Assembly (NCBI GenBank): GCA_027012915.1
Contig: JALUYN010000498.1
Span: 1 to 9,695 of the forward strand
Direction: 5' to 3'
DNA from: Cellvibrionaceae bacterium
GTDB taxonomy: Bacteria > Pseudomonadota > Gammaproteobacteria > Pseudomonadales > Cellvibrionaceae
DNA: 9,695 nucleotides
The position numbers were made by a program, and so were the translations under genes. The notes below the pieces were generated by a model that was not told the origin of the DNA, ran no database searches, and saw nothing but the letters and a program-made list of their open reading frames with translations. Below are positions 1 through 9,431 of this stretch, one piece after another (the first letter of the stretch is position 1; each line of letters begins with the position of its first letter).

Positions 1-474
1 ATAGATGCCCACGCCTTTGTTTTGCACTAGTACTTCTGAATGGCGACTCGCTTCCAAAAGACGCCCGCTCTTGGCCAGTGAAGTCCCGGCGATATAGTGA
101 GCTTCCAAATTGTCAGGGGCCAGTTCGGTCCAGAGTGTCGAGGCATTAATGATGGCGGTTTGGGCGTTGAGGTAGCGAGCGATATGGGTGGCTCTCTCGG
201 CCACGCCGGCGTCTCGGGTTTTGTAGGCTTGCTGCATATAGTTGCCCAGAGCAATGTCAAAGCGCTCGCGGCTACCTGCGAGTTCAGCGGTAATCAGCGA
301 ATAGAGCGTCTCAGCGGGAAAAGGGCGAGGTTCGATTTCCTGCTTTTGCTCAGGTGCCGGGCTGGTTTCTTCTGGCGTAGTGGCAGTCGCGGGTGGCTCT
401 TGCTGCAGTTGCGTGCTGCAGGCGCTCAGAGTAAGGGTGGCAATCAGGGCGGTGCTGCGAAAGGCAAATTTCAT
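1..474 (-). CDS. TPR-repeat outer-membrane lipoprotein, N-terminal part (runs off left edge)
   Basis: The reading frame opens at an ATG at 474 and stays open to position 1, giving 158 codons of a longer protein. Residues 1-18 form a lipoprotein signal peptide: Lys2 and Arg6, a hydrophobic stretch, then lipobox L-S-A-C with Cys19 as the expected lipidated residue. Ser at +2 suggests outer-membrane sorting. Residues 20-50 are a Gln/Pro/Glu/Thr-rich linker. Residues 57-138 are helical and alanine-rich, with 'AELAGSRERFDIALGNY' and 'DAGVAERATHIARYL', followed by a TPR-like unit at about 119-138 (A-P-D-N-L-E-A-H). This agrees with my memory of the Pseudomonas TPR protein encoded divergently from hemA, PA4667 type, which is about 590 aa and is followed by lolB and ispE. 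The next genes off the left edge are therefore probably lolB and ispE (inference). No clear Shine-Dalgarno precedes the start. Its biochemical role is not established. Confidence 0.8.
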   Translation of the reverse strand, partial: MKFAFRSTALIATLTLSACSTQLQQEPPATATTPEETSPAPEQKQEIEPRPFPAETLYSLITAELAGSRERFDIALGNYMQQAYKTRDAGVAERATHIARYLNAQTAIINASTLWTELAPDNLEAHYIAGTSLAKSGRLLEASRHSEVLVQNKGVGIY

Positions 475-692
475 TCGAGGGGGTCTGCTTTCTTATTACA
501 ATGGAAACTATTGGACCACCTTACCCGTGAATGGTTGCTTAGGGAACCTCTATGGCGTCAGGGCAAGGTGGTGAGTGCGCTTCGGTCAATATTCGAACAA
601 TCCAGGAAAAAGTAGCATTTTTCTGCGGATTTTCCTTGTCACGGTGATCCAGGAAACGGAAAATTGGCGGTTTTATTTGTTCGGCACCCCGT
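475..692. other. Divergent intergenic region, lipoprotein gene / hemA
   Basis: This gap separates two genes transcribed outward. Besides the candidate hemA promoter it contains an 8-bp inverted repeat, ACCACCTT at 515-522 and AAGGTGGT at 565-572. It also holds a small dyad TTCG-N9-CGAA at 581-597. Neither matches an operator I can name, and both could arise by chance in a segment of this length. No small RNA, riboswitch or terminator was recognised. Confidence 0.5.
636..664 (+). promoter_or_regulatory. Candidate sigma70 promoter of hemA
   Basis: TTGTCA at 636-641 matches the -35 consensus at 5 of 6 positions. After a 17-nt spacer, GAAAAT at 659-664 matches the -10 consensus at 4 of 6. Transcription would begin near 671-672 and leave a leader of only about 21 nt before the hemA ATG. 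The call rests on hexamer matching and good spacing alone, so it stays tentative. No convincing promoter was found for the divergent lipoprotein gene in the same 218-nt gap. Confidence 0.35.
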
Positions 693-1970
693 ATGACACT
701 TTTGGCCTTCGGCATTAATCACAATACCGCCTCTCTGGATTTTCGAGAGCAGGTAGCCTTTGCGCCAGAACAGGTGCAGGAGGCGCTGCAATTGGCGTGT
801 CGTGAGGCAGGCTTGGAGGAAGTGGTAATTCTATCCACCTGTAACCGCACCGAGCTCTATGTGCATGGTGAGGGTGCCCTGCAACGTCTCAAGTCCTGGT
901 TGGTGCATCACCAGCAGCTGAGTGCTTCTGAATTGGAGGCCTGTCACTACAGCTACGACGGTAAGCAGGCCATTGAGCATATGATGCGGGTGGCCAGTGG
1001 ATTGGATTCCATGGTGTTGGGTGAGCCACAGATTCTTGGGCAAATGAAGTCTGCGTACAGTGTGGCCTGTGATGCAGGTACCGTTGGGCGCTTCTTGCAC
1101 GGGGCTTTCCATCAGACCTTTTCCATTGCCAAGCGCGTGCGTACCGAAACAGCCATTGGTGAGAACCCGGTGTCGGTGGCCTATGCTGCTGTGACATTGG
1201 CACAGCAAATTTTCTCTGATCTACGCCAGGACACAGCGTTGCTGGTTGGTGCCGGAGAGACTATCGAGCTGGTAGCGCGTCACCTCAGCGAGCAGAAAAT
1301 TGGGCGTCTTATCGTGGCTAATCGAACGTTGGGGCGCGCCCATGAGTTGGCTGAGAAGTTCTCCGCCGAGGCCATTCTGCTGTCGGATATTCCCGAGCAT
1401 CTTCACCGCGCCGATATTGTGATTACCTCTACTGCCAGTCAGCTCCCGCTCTTGGGTAAAGGTGCAGTTGAATCCGCGCTGAAGCGACGTCGCCATAAGC
1501 CCATGTTTATGGTGGATATCGCCGTGCCAAGGGATATCGAAACTGAGGTGGCCGAGCTTGATGATGTTTACCTCTACAGTGTCGATGACCTCAAAGAAGT
1601 GATCGATGAGAATATGCGCTCGCGTCAGGAAGCCGCCGAGAAGGCCAGGGGGATCGTGGTCGAAGGTGCCCAGTTGTATTTGCAAGAGCTCAAGGCCCTG
1701 GGCTCGGTGGATACCATCAAGGCCTACCGCCAGAAAGCAGAGGGCATTCGTGATCAGGAGCTGCAAAAGGCGCTGAGGTCGCTGGAGTCAGGTGTGGCTC
1801 CTGAGCAGGTCATGGCGCAACTGGCTCGCGGTATTACCAATAAGTTGCTGCATGCGCCGACGCGACGTCTTAAAGAAGCTGGAGCCTCAGGCGAAACCGA
1901 GTTGTTGGAGTTCGGCAGTCAGCTGTTTGATCTGTCTGAGGCCAAACGTTCCAGCCCCCAAGAACCTTAG
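693..1970 (+). CDS. hemA: Glutamyl-tRNA reductase
   Basis: GluTR reduces the glutamate of Glu-tRNA(Glu) with NADPH to glutamate-1-semialdehyde, the first committed step of C5-pathway heme and tetrapyrrole synthesis in the cytoplasm. The 425-aa product is close to the usual length (418 aa in E. coli). Visible hallmarks are the N-terminal [10 protein letters not shown], the catalytic S-T-C-N-R-T-E motif with nucleophile Cys50, the conserved '[16 protein letters not shown]' at 102-117, and the NADPH-site G-A-G-E-T at 186-190 in '[16 protein letters not shown]'. A C-terminal helical dimerisation domain runs from about residue 315 to the end. The ATG at 693 is chosen because the protein begins exactly where family members do. 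No Shine-Dalgarno is visible in the 12 nt before it. It is the first gene of a cluster with prfA and prmC, an arrangement widely conserved in Gammaproteobacteria. Confidence 0.98.
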   Translation: MTLLAFGINHNTASLDFREQVAFAPEQVQEALQLACREAGLEEVVILSTCNRTELYVHGEGALQRLKSWLVHHQQLSASELEACHYSYDGKQAIEHMMRVASGLDSMVLGEPQILGQMKSAYSVACDAGTVGRFLHGAFHQTFSIAKRVRTETAIGENPVSVAYAAVTLAQQIFSDLRQDTALLVGAGETIELVARHLSEQKIGRLIVANRTLGRAHELAEKFSAEAILLSDIPEHLHRADIVITSTASQLPLLGKGAVESALKRRRHKPMFMVDIAVPRDIETEVAELDDVYLYSVDDLKEVIDENMRSRQEAAEKARGIVVEGAQLYLQELKALGSVDTIKAYRQKAEGIRDQELQKALRSLESGVAPEQVMAQLARGITNKLLHAPTRRLKEAGASGETELLEFGSQLFDLSEAKRSSPQEP

Positions 1971-2046
1971 CTTGTAGAAAACCGCCGTTTGCCACTGGGG
2001 CAATAAGTGTCTCGCCGCTATCCCATACCCTATTCTGAGAAATACT

Positions 2047-3129
2047 ATGAAAGCATCGATTTTGGAAAAACTGGAAACTCTCTGTGAGCGCTACGATGAA
2101 GTCAGTGCGCTACTGAGTGATGCGGAGATTATTTCTGATCAAAATAAGTTCAGGGATCTGTCCAAAGAATTTGCCGAGCTGGAGCCCGTGGTGAAAACCT
2201 ACGGAGAATTCCAGCAGATTCAGGAGAACATCGACGAGGCCAAAGGTCTGCTGAAAGACGGCGATGCGGATATGCGCGAGATGGCGCAGGAAGAGTTGAA
2301 AGAAGGTGAGGCCCAGTTGGAGGAAATTGAGGTTGAGCTGCAAAAACTGTTGCTGCCGAAAGACCCCAACGACGACAAAAATGTATTTTTGGAAATCCGT
2401 GCGGGAACCGGCGGTGACGAGGCGGCTATTTTTTCCGGCGATCTGTTTCGTATGTACTCCCGTTACGCGGAATCCCGCAAGTGGAGTATCGAAGTGCTTA
2501 GCGAGAATCCCGGTGAGCACGGCGGCTACAAAGAGATTATTTCCCGCGTGGTGGGACAGGGTGTTTATTCCCTGCTGAAGTTTGAGTCTGGCGCACATCG
2601 CGTGCAGCGAGTTCCCGAGACTGAGTCCCAGGGGCGCATTCATACCTCTGCCTGCACTGTGGCGGTGATGCCCGAGGCCGATGCGGTGGATGAGGTAGAG
2701 ATCAATAAGGCTGATCTGCGAGTTGACACGTTTCGCGCCAGTGGCGCTGGTGGTCAGCACGTCAACAAAACCGATTCGGCGATTCGTCTGACTCACTTGC
2801 CCACCGGTATTGTGGTGGAGTGTCAGGACGAGCGCTCCCAGCACAAGAATCGGGCGCGGGCCATGTCGCTATTGGCGGCCAAGTTGCAGAGCGTCGAAGA
2901 AGAGAAAGCGGCACAGAATATTGCCGATGAACGCCGCAATTTGGTGGGTAGTGGTGATCGCTCCGAGCGAATTCGCACCTACAATTATCCTCAGGGACGC
3001 GTAACGGATCATCGTATCAATCTGACTCTCTACAAACTCAATGAAGTTATGGCAGGCCAGGTAGATGAAGTTATCCAGCCGTTGATTCACGAATATCAGG
3101 CGGATCAACTGGCGGCGCTGGCCGAGTAA
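2047..3129 (+). CDS. prfA: Peptide chain release factor 1
   Basis: RF1 recognises UAA and UAG in the ribosomal A site and triggers peptidyl-tRNA hydrolysis. The 360-aa product matches E. coli RF1 in length and is collinear with it. An N-terminal helical, Glu-rich region (about 1-105) is followed by '[10 protein letters not shown]' and the '[12 protein letters not shown]' core. The stop-codon-recognition tripeptide is P-E-T at 190-192 (P-A-T in E. coli), and the catalytic G-G-Q lies at 235-237 in 'SGAGGQHVN'. The P-x-T tripeptide marks it as RF1 rather than RF2, which carries S-P-F. Gln237 is the expected substrate of PrmC, encoded next. The start is fixed by the match of M-K-A-S-I-L-E-K-L to the family N-terminus. 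It lies 76 nt after hemA with only a weak GAGA ribosome site, and is probably cotranscribed with hemA. Confidence 0.98.
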   Translation: MKASILEKLETLCERYDEVSALLSDAEIISDQNKFRDLSKEFAELEPVVKTYGEFQQIQENIDEAKGLLKDGDADMREMAQEELKEGEAQLEEIEVELQKLLLPKDPNDDKNVFLEIRAGTGGDEAAIFSGDLFRMYSRYAESRKWSIEVLSENPGEHGGYKEIISRVVGQGVYSLLKFESGAHRVQRVPETESQGRIHTSACTVAVMPEADAVDEVEINKADLRVDTFRASGAGGQHVNKTDSAIRLTHLPTGIVVECQDERSQHKNRARAMSLLAAKLQSVEEEKAAQNIADERRNLVGSGDRSERIRTYNYPQGRVTDHRINLTLYKLNEVMAGQVDEVIQPLIHEYQADQLAALAE

Positions 3130-3138
3130 AAACTCTCT

Positions 3139-3975
3139 ATGGCAACCATAGTGGAGTGTCTACAGCGTGCTGCTGAGCTGCAATCCATCAGTGATTCTGC
3201 GCGTCTGGATGTGGAGTTGTTGTTGTGCCGGGCGCTGGACTGCCAGCGGACCACGCTGTTTGCCTGGCCGGAAAAAGAGCTGTCCAAGCCTGAGCTCGAA
3301 TCTTTTGATGCCCTGCTGCAGCAACGCCTCTCGGGGCGACCGGTGGCCCACTTGCTCGGTGAGAGAGAATTTTGGTCGCTGCCGTTGGATGTCGATGAGT
3401 CGACATTGATCCCCAGACCCGATACCGAGGTTTTGGTTGAAGCCGTGCTCGACTTGGCGCTTCCATCTGATTCTAAGGTGCTGGATCTTGGGACAGGCAC
3501 TGGCGCTATAGCCCTGGCGTTGGCCAGCGAAAACCCCGGTTGGTCGCTTTCTGCTGTGGATTTCTCCGAGGCCGCTGTGAGTTTGGCCCGTCGCAATTGC
3601 AAAAAGTGCGGTTTGGATAATGTGTCGGTCTATCAAAGTGACTGGTTTTCGAGTGTTGCCGACACGGGTTTCCATGCAATTGTCAGCAACCCCCCCTATA
3701 TTGACGAGCGCGATCCGCATTTGAGTGAAGGTGATGTACGCTTTGAGCCGCTTTCAGCTCTAGTGGCCGGCGACAGTGGTTTTTCGGATTTGCAGCGAAT
3801 TGCCGAGCAAGCGCGGGATTATCTGATTTCGGGCGGTTGGTTGTTGATGGAGCATGGCTTCGAGCAGGGCAAAGGGCTGCGTGAGCGATTGAGATTGCTT
3901 GGCTACCAGAGCGTGGCAACGCGCAGGGATTACGGTGGCAATGAGCGCATCACCTGTGGGCGATGGGGCGGTTAA
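3139..3975 (+). CDS. prmC: Release factor glutamine methyltransferase
   Basis: PrmC (formerly HemK) transfers a methyl group from S-adenosylmethionine to N5 of the GGQ glutamine in RF1 and RF2, which raises termination efficiency. The 278-aa product has the family's usual size (277 aa in E. coli). Residues 1-90 are the helical release-factor-binding domain. The Rossmann methyltransferase domain follows, with 'LIPRPDTEVLVE' near 92-103, SAM motif I V-L-D-L-G-T-G-T-G at 114-122, and the catalytic N-P-P-Y at 184-187 followed by I-D-E-R-D. It starts 9 nt after the prfA stop codon with no evident Shine-Dalgarno, which suggests translational coupling to prfA. The catalytic N-P-P-Y is encoded by AAC CCC CCC TAT, so seven consecutive C bases lie at 3690-3696. 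The frame is intact here. Confidence 0.97.
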   Translation: MATIVECLQRAAELQSISDSARLDVELLLCRALDCQRTTLFAWPEKELSKPELESFDALLQQRLSGRPVAHLLGEREFWSLPLDVDESTLIPRPDTEVLVEAVLDLALPSDSKVLDLGTGTGAIALALASENPGWSLSAVDFSEAAVSLARRNCKKCGLDNVSVYQSDWFSSVADTGFHAIVSNPPYIDERDPHLSEGDVRFEPLSALVAGDSGFSDLQRIAEQARDYLISGGWLLMEHGFEQGKGLRERLRLLGYQSVATRRDYGGNERITCGRWGG

Positions 3976-3987
3976 CGGAATACAGCT

Positions 3988-4911
3988 ATGCATCAAGTAA
4001 GTGGTCGACAAGGAGTGGGTGTATCGCTGGCGTTATTGACGGCCTTAATGTGGGGCGTCTTGCCAATTGCGCTAAAGGTCGCGCTCCAGGAGTTGGACCC
4101 CTATACCGCGTGCTGGATCAGGATGTCTGTCAGTAGTGTATTGGTCGCCCTGTGGATGGGGGCGCGGGGGCAGCTGGCTACAGCATTTCCGTCGTTCAGT
4201 GTGCAGTTGGTTTCACTGTGTTTGATAGCGGCCGCGGGTCTGCTGGGCAATTATCTGTTCTACAACTTTTCACTGCAAAAACTCAGCCCCGAAAGTGCTC
4301 AGCTGCTGATTCAGGTGGCGCCATTTCTTATGTTGATTGGCAGCGTATGGCTCTATAAAGAACCCTTTTCCCGCCGCCAGATGCTGGGCGCAGTGCTGGT
4401 GATCATTGGTTTGCTGACTTTCTTCAATAAGAATCTGCTCAACTTGCTGGATGCGACGTCGGATTATTCGCTGGGCGTGGCCTTTATGATGGTGTCTTCA
4501 GTCACCTGGGCGATCTATGCGTTGGTGCAGAAAAAGTTGCTTAAGTCGCTTAGTTCAATGGCGATTATGTTGGTGATCTATGTACTGGGGGCCGTGCTCT
4601 TCTTCCCAATGGCTGATCCGGGTGCTCTGTTACTTATGAGTCCGTTGCCCATGGCCATGTTGGTGTTTTGTTGTGTCAACACCTTTGTTTCTTACGGAGC
4701 GTTTTCTGAGGCGATGAACCATATTCACGCATCTCGCGTCAGCGCCATTATTACCATTGTGCCGATACTGACGTTTGCCGTGATGACTTTGTTGGTGGAG
4801 TTCTGGCCTGAGCATTTTGTGGCTGAGCCATTGAATGCTCTGGCTTATTTGGGAGCTGGACTTGTGGTGCTCGGGTCGGCTTTCGCTTCTTTAACCAAAA
4901 AATCTTCCTAG
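3988..4911 (+). CDS. EamA/DMT-superfamily inner-membrane transporter
   Basis: This is a predicted 307-aa drug/metabolite transporter family protein with about ten membrane-spanning segments in two EamA halves. The first half covers about residues 10-147. TM1 holds the typical 'ALLTALMWGVLPIALK' with the WG motif, and the half ends with the signature 'WLYKEPFSRRQMLGAVL' around the conserved Glu125. The second half, about 158-303, opens with 'LGVAFMMVSSVTWAIYAL' and closes with 'YLGAGLVVLGSAFA'. Family members move amino acids, metabolites or drugs, usually outward. The sequence does not reveal the substrate, so no symbol is given. It lies 12 nt after prmC, with a weak GGA ribosome site 8 nt before its ATG, and is probably the last gene of the hemA transcript. 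It occupies the slot held by moeB/murI in Pseudomonas or sirB genes in enteric bacteria. Its stop is 26 nt from the convergent holA stop. Confidence 0.9.
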   Translation: MHQVSGRQGVGVSLALLTALMWGVLPIALKVALQELDPYTACWIRMSVSSVLVALWMGARGQLATAFPSFSVQLVSLCLIAAAGLLGNYLFYNFSLQKLSPESAQLLIQVAPFLMLIGSVWLYKEPFSRRQMLGAVLVIIGLLTFFNKNLLNLLDATSDYSLGVAFMMVSSVTWAIYALVQKKLLKSLSSMAIMLVIYVLGAVLFFPMADPGALLLMSPLPMAMLVFCCVNTFVSYGAFSEAMNHIHASRVSAIITIVPILTFAVMTLLVEFWPEHFVAEPLNALAYLGAGLVVLGSAFASLTKKSS

Positions 4912-4937
4912 TACTAACAGGTCGCTGTTTGGATAAA

Positions 4938-5990
4938 TCAGCTTAGTGTCAGCGCAAGGCGCTGTACGCCGGGGGTGATGGAAAAGGTACCGCTGAGGTT
5001 TAGAGTCAGATCCAGTAGTTCGTCCCAGGGATCGGCATCGCGCATACCTTTAATGGCTTTGTCGATGGCGTTGGCTTTGCGTAGTAAGGTTTGTAGCTGG
5101 GGTTGTTTGAGGTGACGCAGGGCATTTTTGACTAGGGCTTTGCGCTTGTCCCAGACGCCGGCCTGTTTTGCGGCCCAATCAAAGGCCTTTCCCTGTTCCA
5201 GGCCGTGAGCCATATTGGAAAGCGTGCGAATCTCGCGGGTTAGTGCCCAGAGGACCGTGATGGCTTCAGTGCCTTCGCTGCGCAGTCCGTTCAGGCATTT
5301 TACGGCTGCGCGGGCATCGCCGTGCAGTGCTTTGTCAATCAGGCTGAAGACATCGTAGCGAGCGCTGTCGGTGACCATGCCGCTGACCATGTCGGCGGTA
5401 ACTTCACCTTCGTTGGCCAGCAGTTTCAGCTTCTCCACTTCTTGAGCGGCAGCAAGCAAGTTGCCTTCTACCTGTGCCGCCAGAAGGCTCACCGTTTCAC
5501 GGCTGGCGTTGAGCCCGGCATTGCGCAGACGTTGTTCCAGCCAGTGGGGCAGCTGATGTTCGTTGATAGGCCAGATCTGCACTGTGGCGCCAACTTTATC
5601 CAGTGCCTTAAACCACTTACTGCGTTGGGCGTTGCCGTCCAATTTGGGGGTGACAATTAATAGCAGATTATCTTCGGAAGGCAGGTTGGCGTATTCGATC
5701 AGAGCCTTGGAGCCCGCATCGCCTGGCTTACCGTTCTCAATGCGTAGCTCGAGAATCTTGCGCTCGGAAAACAGCGACAGGCTGTTGGCTTCGGTGAGCA
5801 GCGTATTCCAATCGAAGGATTTGTCACCGTGGTACAAGACTCGTTCGGTGAAACCCTGTTTGCGCGCGGATGCGCGAATCAGGTCGCAGGATTCCTGAAC
5901 CAGCAGAGGTTCATCTCCGCTGATCAGGTAAATGGGCGCCAGCTGCTTTTGCAGGGCGCCTTGCAGCTGTTCAGGGCGCAGTTTGGCCAT
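4938..5990 (-). CDS. holA: DNA polymerase III subunit delta
   Basis: Delta is the wrench of the clamp loader: it binds the beta sliding clamp and opens the ring so that it can be placed on DNA. The 350-aa product (343 aa in E. coli) aligns from M-A-K-L-R-P-E-Q-L onward, with 'YLISGDEPLLVQES' at 21-34 as the degenerate AAA+ N-terminal region that lacks a working Walker A motif. Leu73-Phe74 in 'SLSLFSERK' falls at the same numbering as the E. coli clamp-binding residues L73/F74. The middle contains 'EGNLLAAAQEVEKLKLL', typical of domain II, and the C-terminal helical domain assembles the pentamer in homologues. The ATG at 5990 lies inside the end of lptE, giving a 20-nt overlap. No Shine-Dalgarno is evident, so coupling to lptE translation is likely. 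No nadD follows; the next gene is the convergent transporter. Confidence 0.95.
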   Translation of the reverse strand: MAKLRPEQLQGALQKQLAPIYLISGDEPLLVQESCDLIRASARKQGFTERVLYHGDKSFDWNTLLTEANSLSLFSERKILELRIENGKPGDAGSKALIEYANLPSEDNLLLIVTPKLDGNAQRSKWFKALDKVGATVQIWPINEHQLPHWLEQRLRNAGLNASRETVSLLAAQVEGNLLAAAQEVEKLKLLANEGEVTADMVSGMVTDSARYDVFSLIDKALHGDARAAVKCLNGLRSEGTEAITVLWALTREIRTLSNMAHGLEQGKAFDWAAKQAGVWDKRKALVKNALRHLKQPQLQTLLRKANAIDKAIKGMRDADPWDELLDLTLNLSGTFSITPGVQRLALTLS

Positions 5991-6495
5991 TGCTGGAAGC
6001 GGTGGCGGGTTTGTTCAGGAAGCGCAGGCGGTTAAGGATTTGAGCGGCCAGTTGGGTGCGCATTTCCTTGCGAATCAGGCTTTCTTCTTCGTTTTTGGCA
6101 ATCACATCGTTGCGGTCGTAGTTGTACGAACGAATTACGCGAGCGGTGGTGAGTGGCGCAAGAATGTTGCCGTCAGCGTCGGCAATTGAGTAGTCCACTT
6201 CGTGGGTGAGTTCATACTCTGAAACCAGACCGCTGCTGCTGACAGAAATACTGCGACGCTCTTCGCGCTCATTGCTCAGGCGAATGCTGTATTGTGCCTG
6301 TTCCAGATTCTCCGCACGCTCAATGCCGTTGCTGCCGAGAACACGTACCAGCTCGGAGAGAGTGATGTCAGTTTGAGATTGATTGCTGATGTGAATCGCT
6401 TTCAAATCGCTGGGCAGATTCAGTGAGCCACGCAGGTGCCAGCCACAGGCAGACACCATAGTCACAGTAAGCAGCAGGGTAATCAGTTTTTTCAT
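5971..6495 (-). CDS. lptE: LPS-assembly lipoprotein LptE
   Basis: LptE is the outer-membrane lipoprotein that plugs the LptD beta-barrel and helps deliver lipopolysaccharide to the cell surface (older name RlpB). The 174-aa product starts with a short lipoprotein signal peptide (Lys2-Lys3, hydrophobic core) ending in lipobox V-S-A-C, with Cys17 as the lipidated residue. Gly at +2 is compatible with Lol-dependent outer-membrane sorting. The mature protein begins C-G-W-H-L-R-G, the family hallmark, and carries the conserved C-terminal helix 'AKNEEESLIRKEMRTQLA'. The C-terminal tail is short, and the protein is smaller than E. coli LptE (193 aa). It lies 33 nt after leuS with a weak GGAA ribosome site, and its end overlaps the start of holA by 20 nt. 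The order leuS-lptE-holA is the standard gammaproteobacterial one. Confidence 0.95.
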   Translation of the reverse strand: MKKLITLLLTVTMVSACGWHLRGSLNLPSDLKAIHISNQSQTDITLSELVRVLGSNGIERAENLEQAQYSIRLSNEREERRSISVSSSGLVSEYELTHEVDYSIADADGNILAPLTTARVIRSYNYDRNDVIAKNEEESLIRKEMRTQLAAQILNRLRFLNKPATASSNGQTAP

Positions 6496-6528
6496 GCAAG
6501 TTCCGTTTATTGTTATCGTTGAAATCAG

Positions 6529-9141
<2,613 letters not shown>

Positions 9142-9202
9142 TTATTCCCGTAAACCTCGGTCGGATGCTGTTTTGGTGGCGGATTCTGAGCCGCGCGACA
9201 AA

Positions 9203-9239
9203 GCGGGCCATTATAGGTTGTGTGGCTTAAGAATGCGAT
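9203..9239 (-). promoter_or_regulatory. Probable sigma70 promoter of leuS-lptE-holA with GC-rich discriminator
   Basis: On the minus strand a perfect -10 hexamer TATAAT occupies 9215-9210. It is followed directly by the discriminator GGCCCGC at 9209-9203, so transcription would start near 9203 and give a leader of about 61 nt. The -35 region is poor; the best match is ATCGCA at 9239-9234, 3 of 6 with an 18-nt spacer. A consensus -10 joined to a GC-rich discriminator is typical of promoters of translation genes that are under stringent (ppGpp/DksA) control. That regulation is an inference here. Confidence 0.55.
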
Positions 9240-9418
9240 GTCATTGGCGCCTATTAATGACGTAGCAAAAAATCGACAGCGTGCGTTGGAATAACAAGTA
9301 TCGCGGATAGATGAAATCGACCTCACAGCGGCGCGCTTTTAAACTGGCCGTCTCAGGAGCTGTACTAGACTGTGAATAGGTCTCAACTTTGTGGGGCCTT
9401 TGATGTAATAGATGTAGC

Positions 9419-9423
9419 AGAGG
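9419..9423 (+). promoter_or_regulatory. Ribosome binding site of the right-edge gene
   Basis: AGAGG stands 8 nt before the ATG at 9432. It is a better Shine-Dalgarno than most genes in this window have, and it decides the start choice for the truncated gene. The upstream in-frame codons contain no other ATG close enough to use this site. Confidence 0.5.
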
Positions 9424-9431
9424 TAATACGC

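Larger units (their letters stand above)
9142..9431. other. Divergent intergenic region, leuS / right-edge gene
   Basis: The left 100 nt carry the leuS promoter and leader on the minus strand. The remaining 190 nt lead into the plus-strand gene at 9432 and show no strong promoter; TCGACC at 9317-9322 with TAAACT at 9340-9345 (17-nt spacer, 4 of 6 matches each) is the best weak candidate. A short tandem GATGTA repeats at 9402-9407 and 9411-9416. No tRNA, terminator hairpin or insertion-sequence end was seen. Confidence 0.5.

Noticed and set aside
515..572. ACCACCTT/AAGGTGGT inverted repeat as an operator
   Set aside because: The 8-bp arms are separated by 42 nt. One such pair is likely by chance in about 220 nt, and it matches no operator known to me.
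97..615. Plus-strand open frame of 172 codons at the left
   Set aside because: It overlaps the lipoprotein gene, which has a clear signal peptide, lipobox and TPR-like sequence on the other strand. The plus-strand product shows none of these.
2614..2622. RF1 recognition tripeptide P-E-T instead of P-A-T or P-V-T
   Set aside because: The middle position of the P-x-T motif varies, and as I recall P-E-T is found in pseudomonad RF1 proteins, so it does not suggest altered stop-codon recognition.
2110..2844. Long antisense open frame (244 codons) across prfA
   Set aside because: It lies opposite a fully conserved RF1 and has no ribosome site or recognisable domain. Open frames opposite strongly biased coding sequence are common.
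4950..4964. CAGCGC-AAG-GCGCTG hairpin as a terminator
   Set aside because: It is followed by no T-run on either strand and sits within the holA coding sequence.
9317..9345. TCGACC/TAAACT as a promoter for the right-edge gene
   Set aside because: Each hexamer matches only 4 of 6 positions, and similar pairs can be found elsewhere in the gap. Too weak to list as a separate feature.
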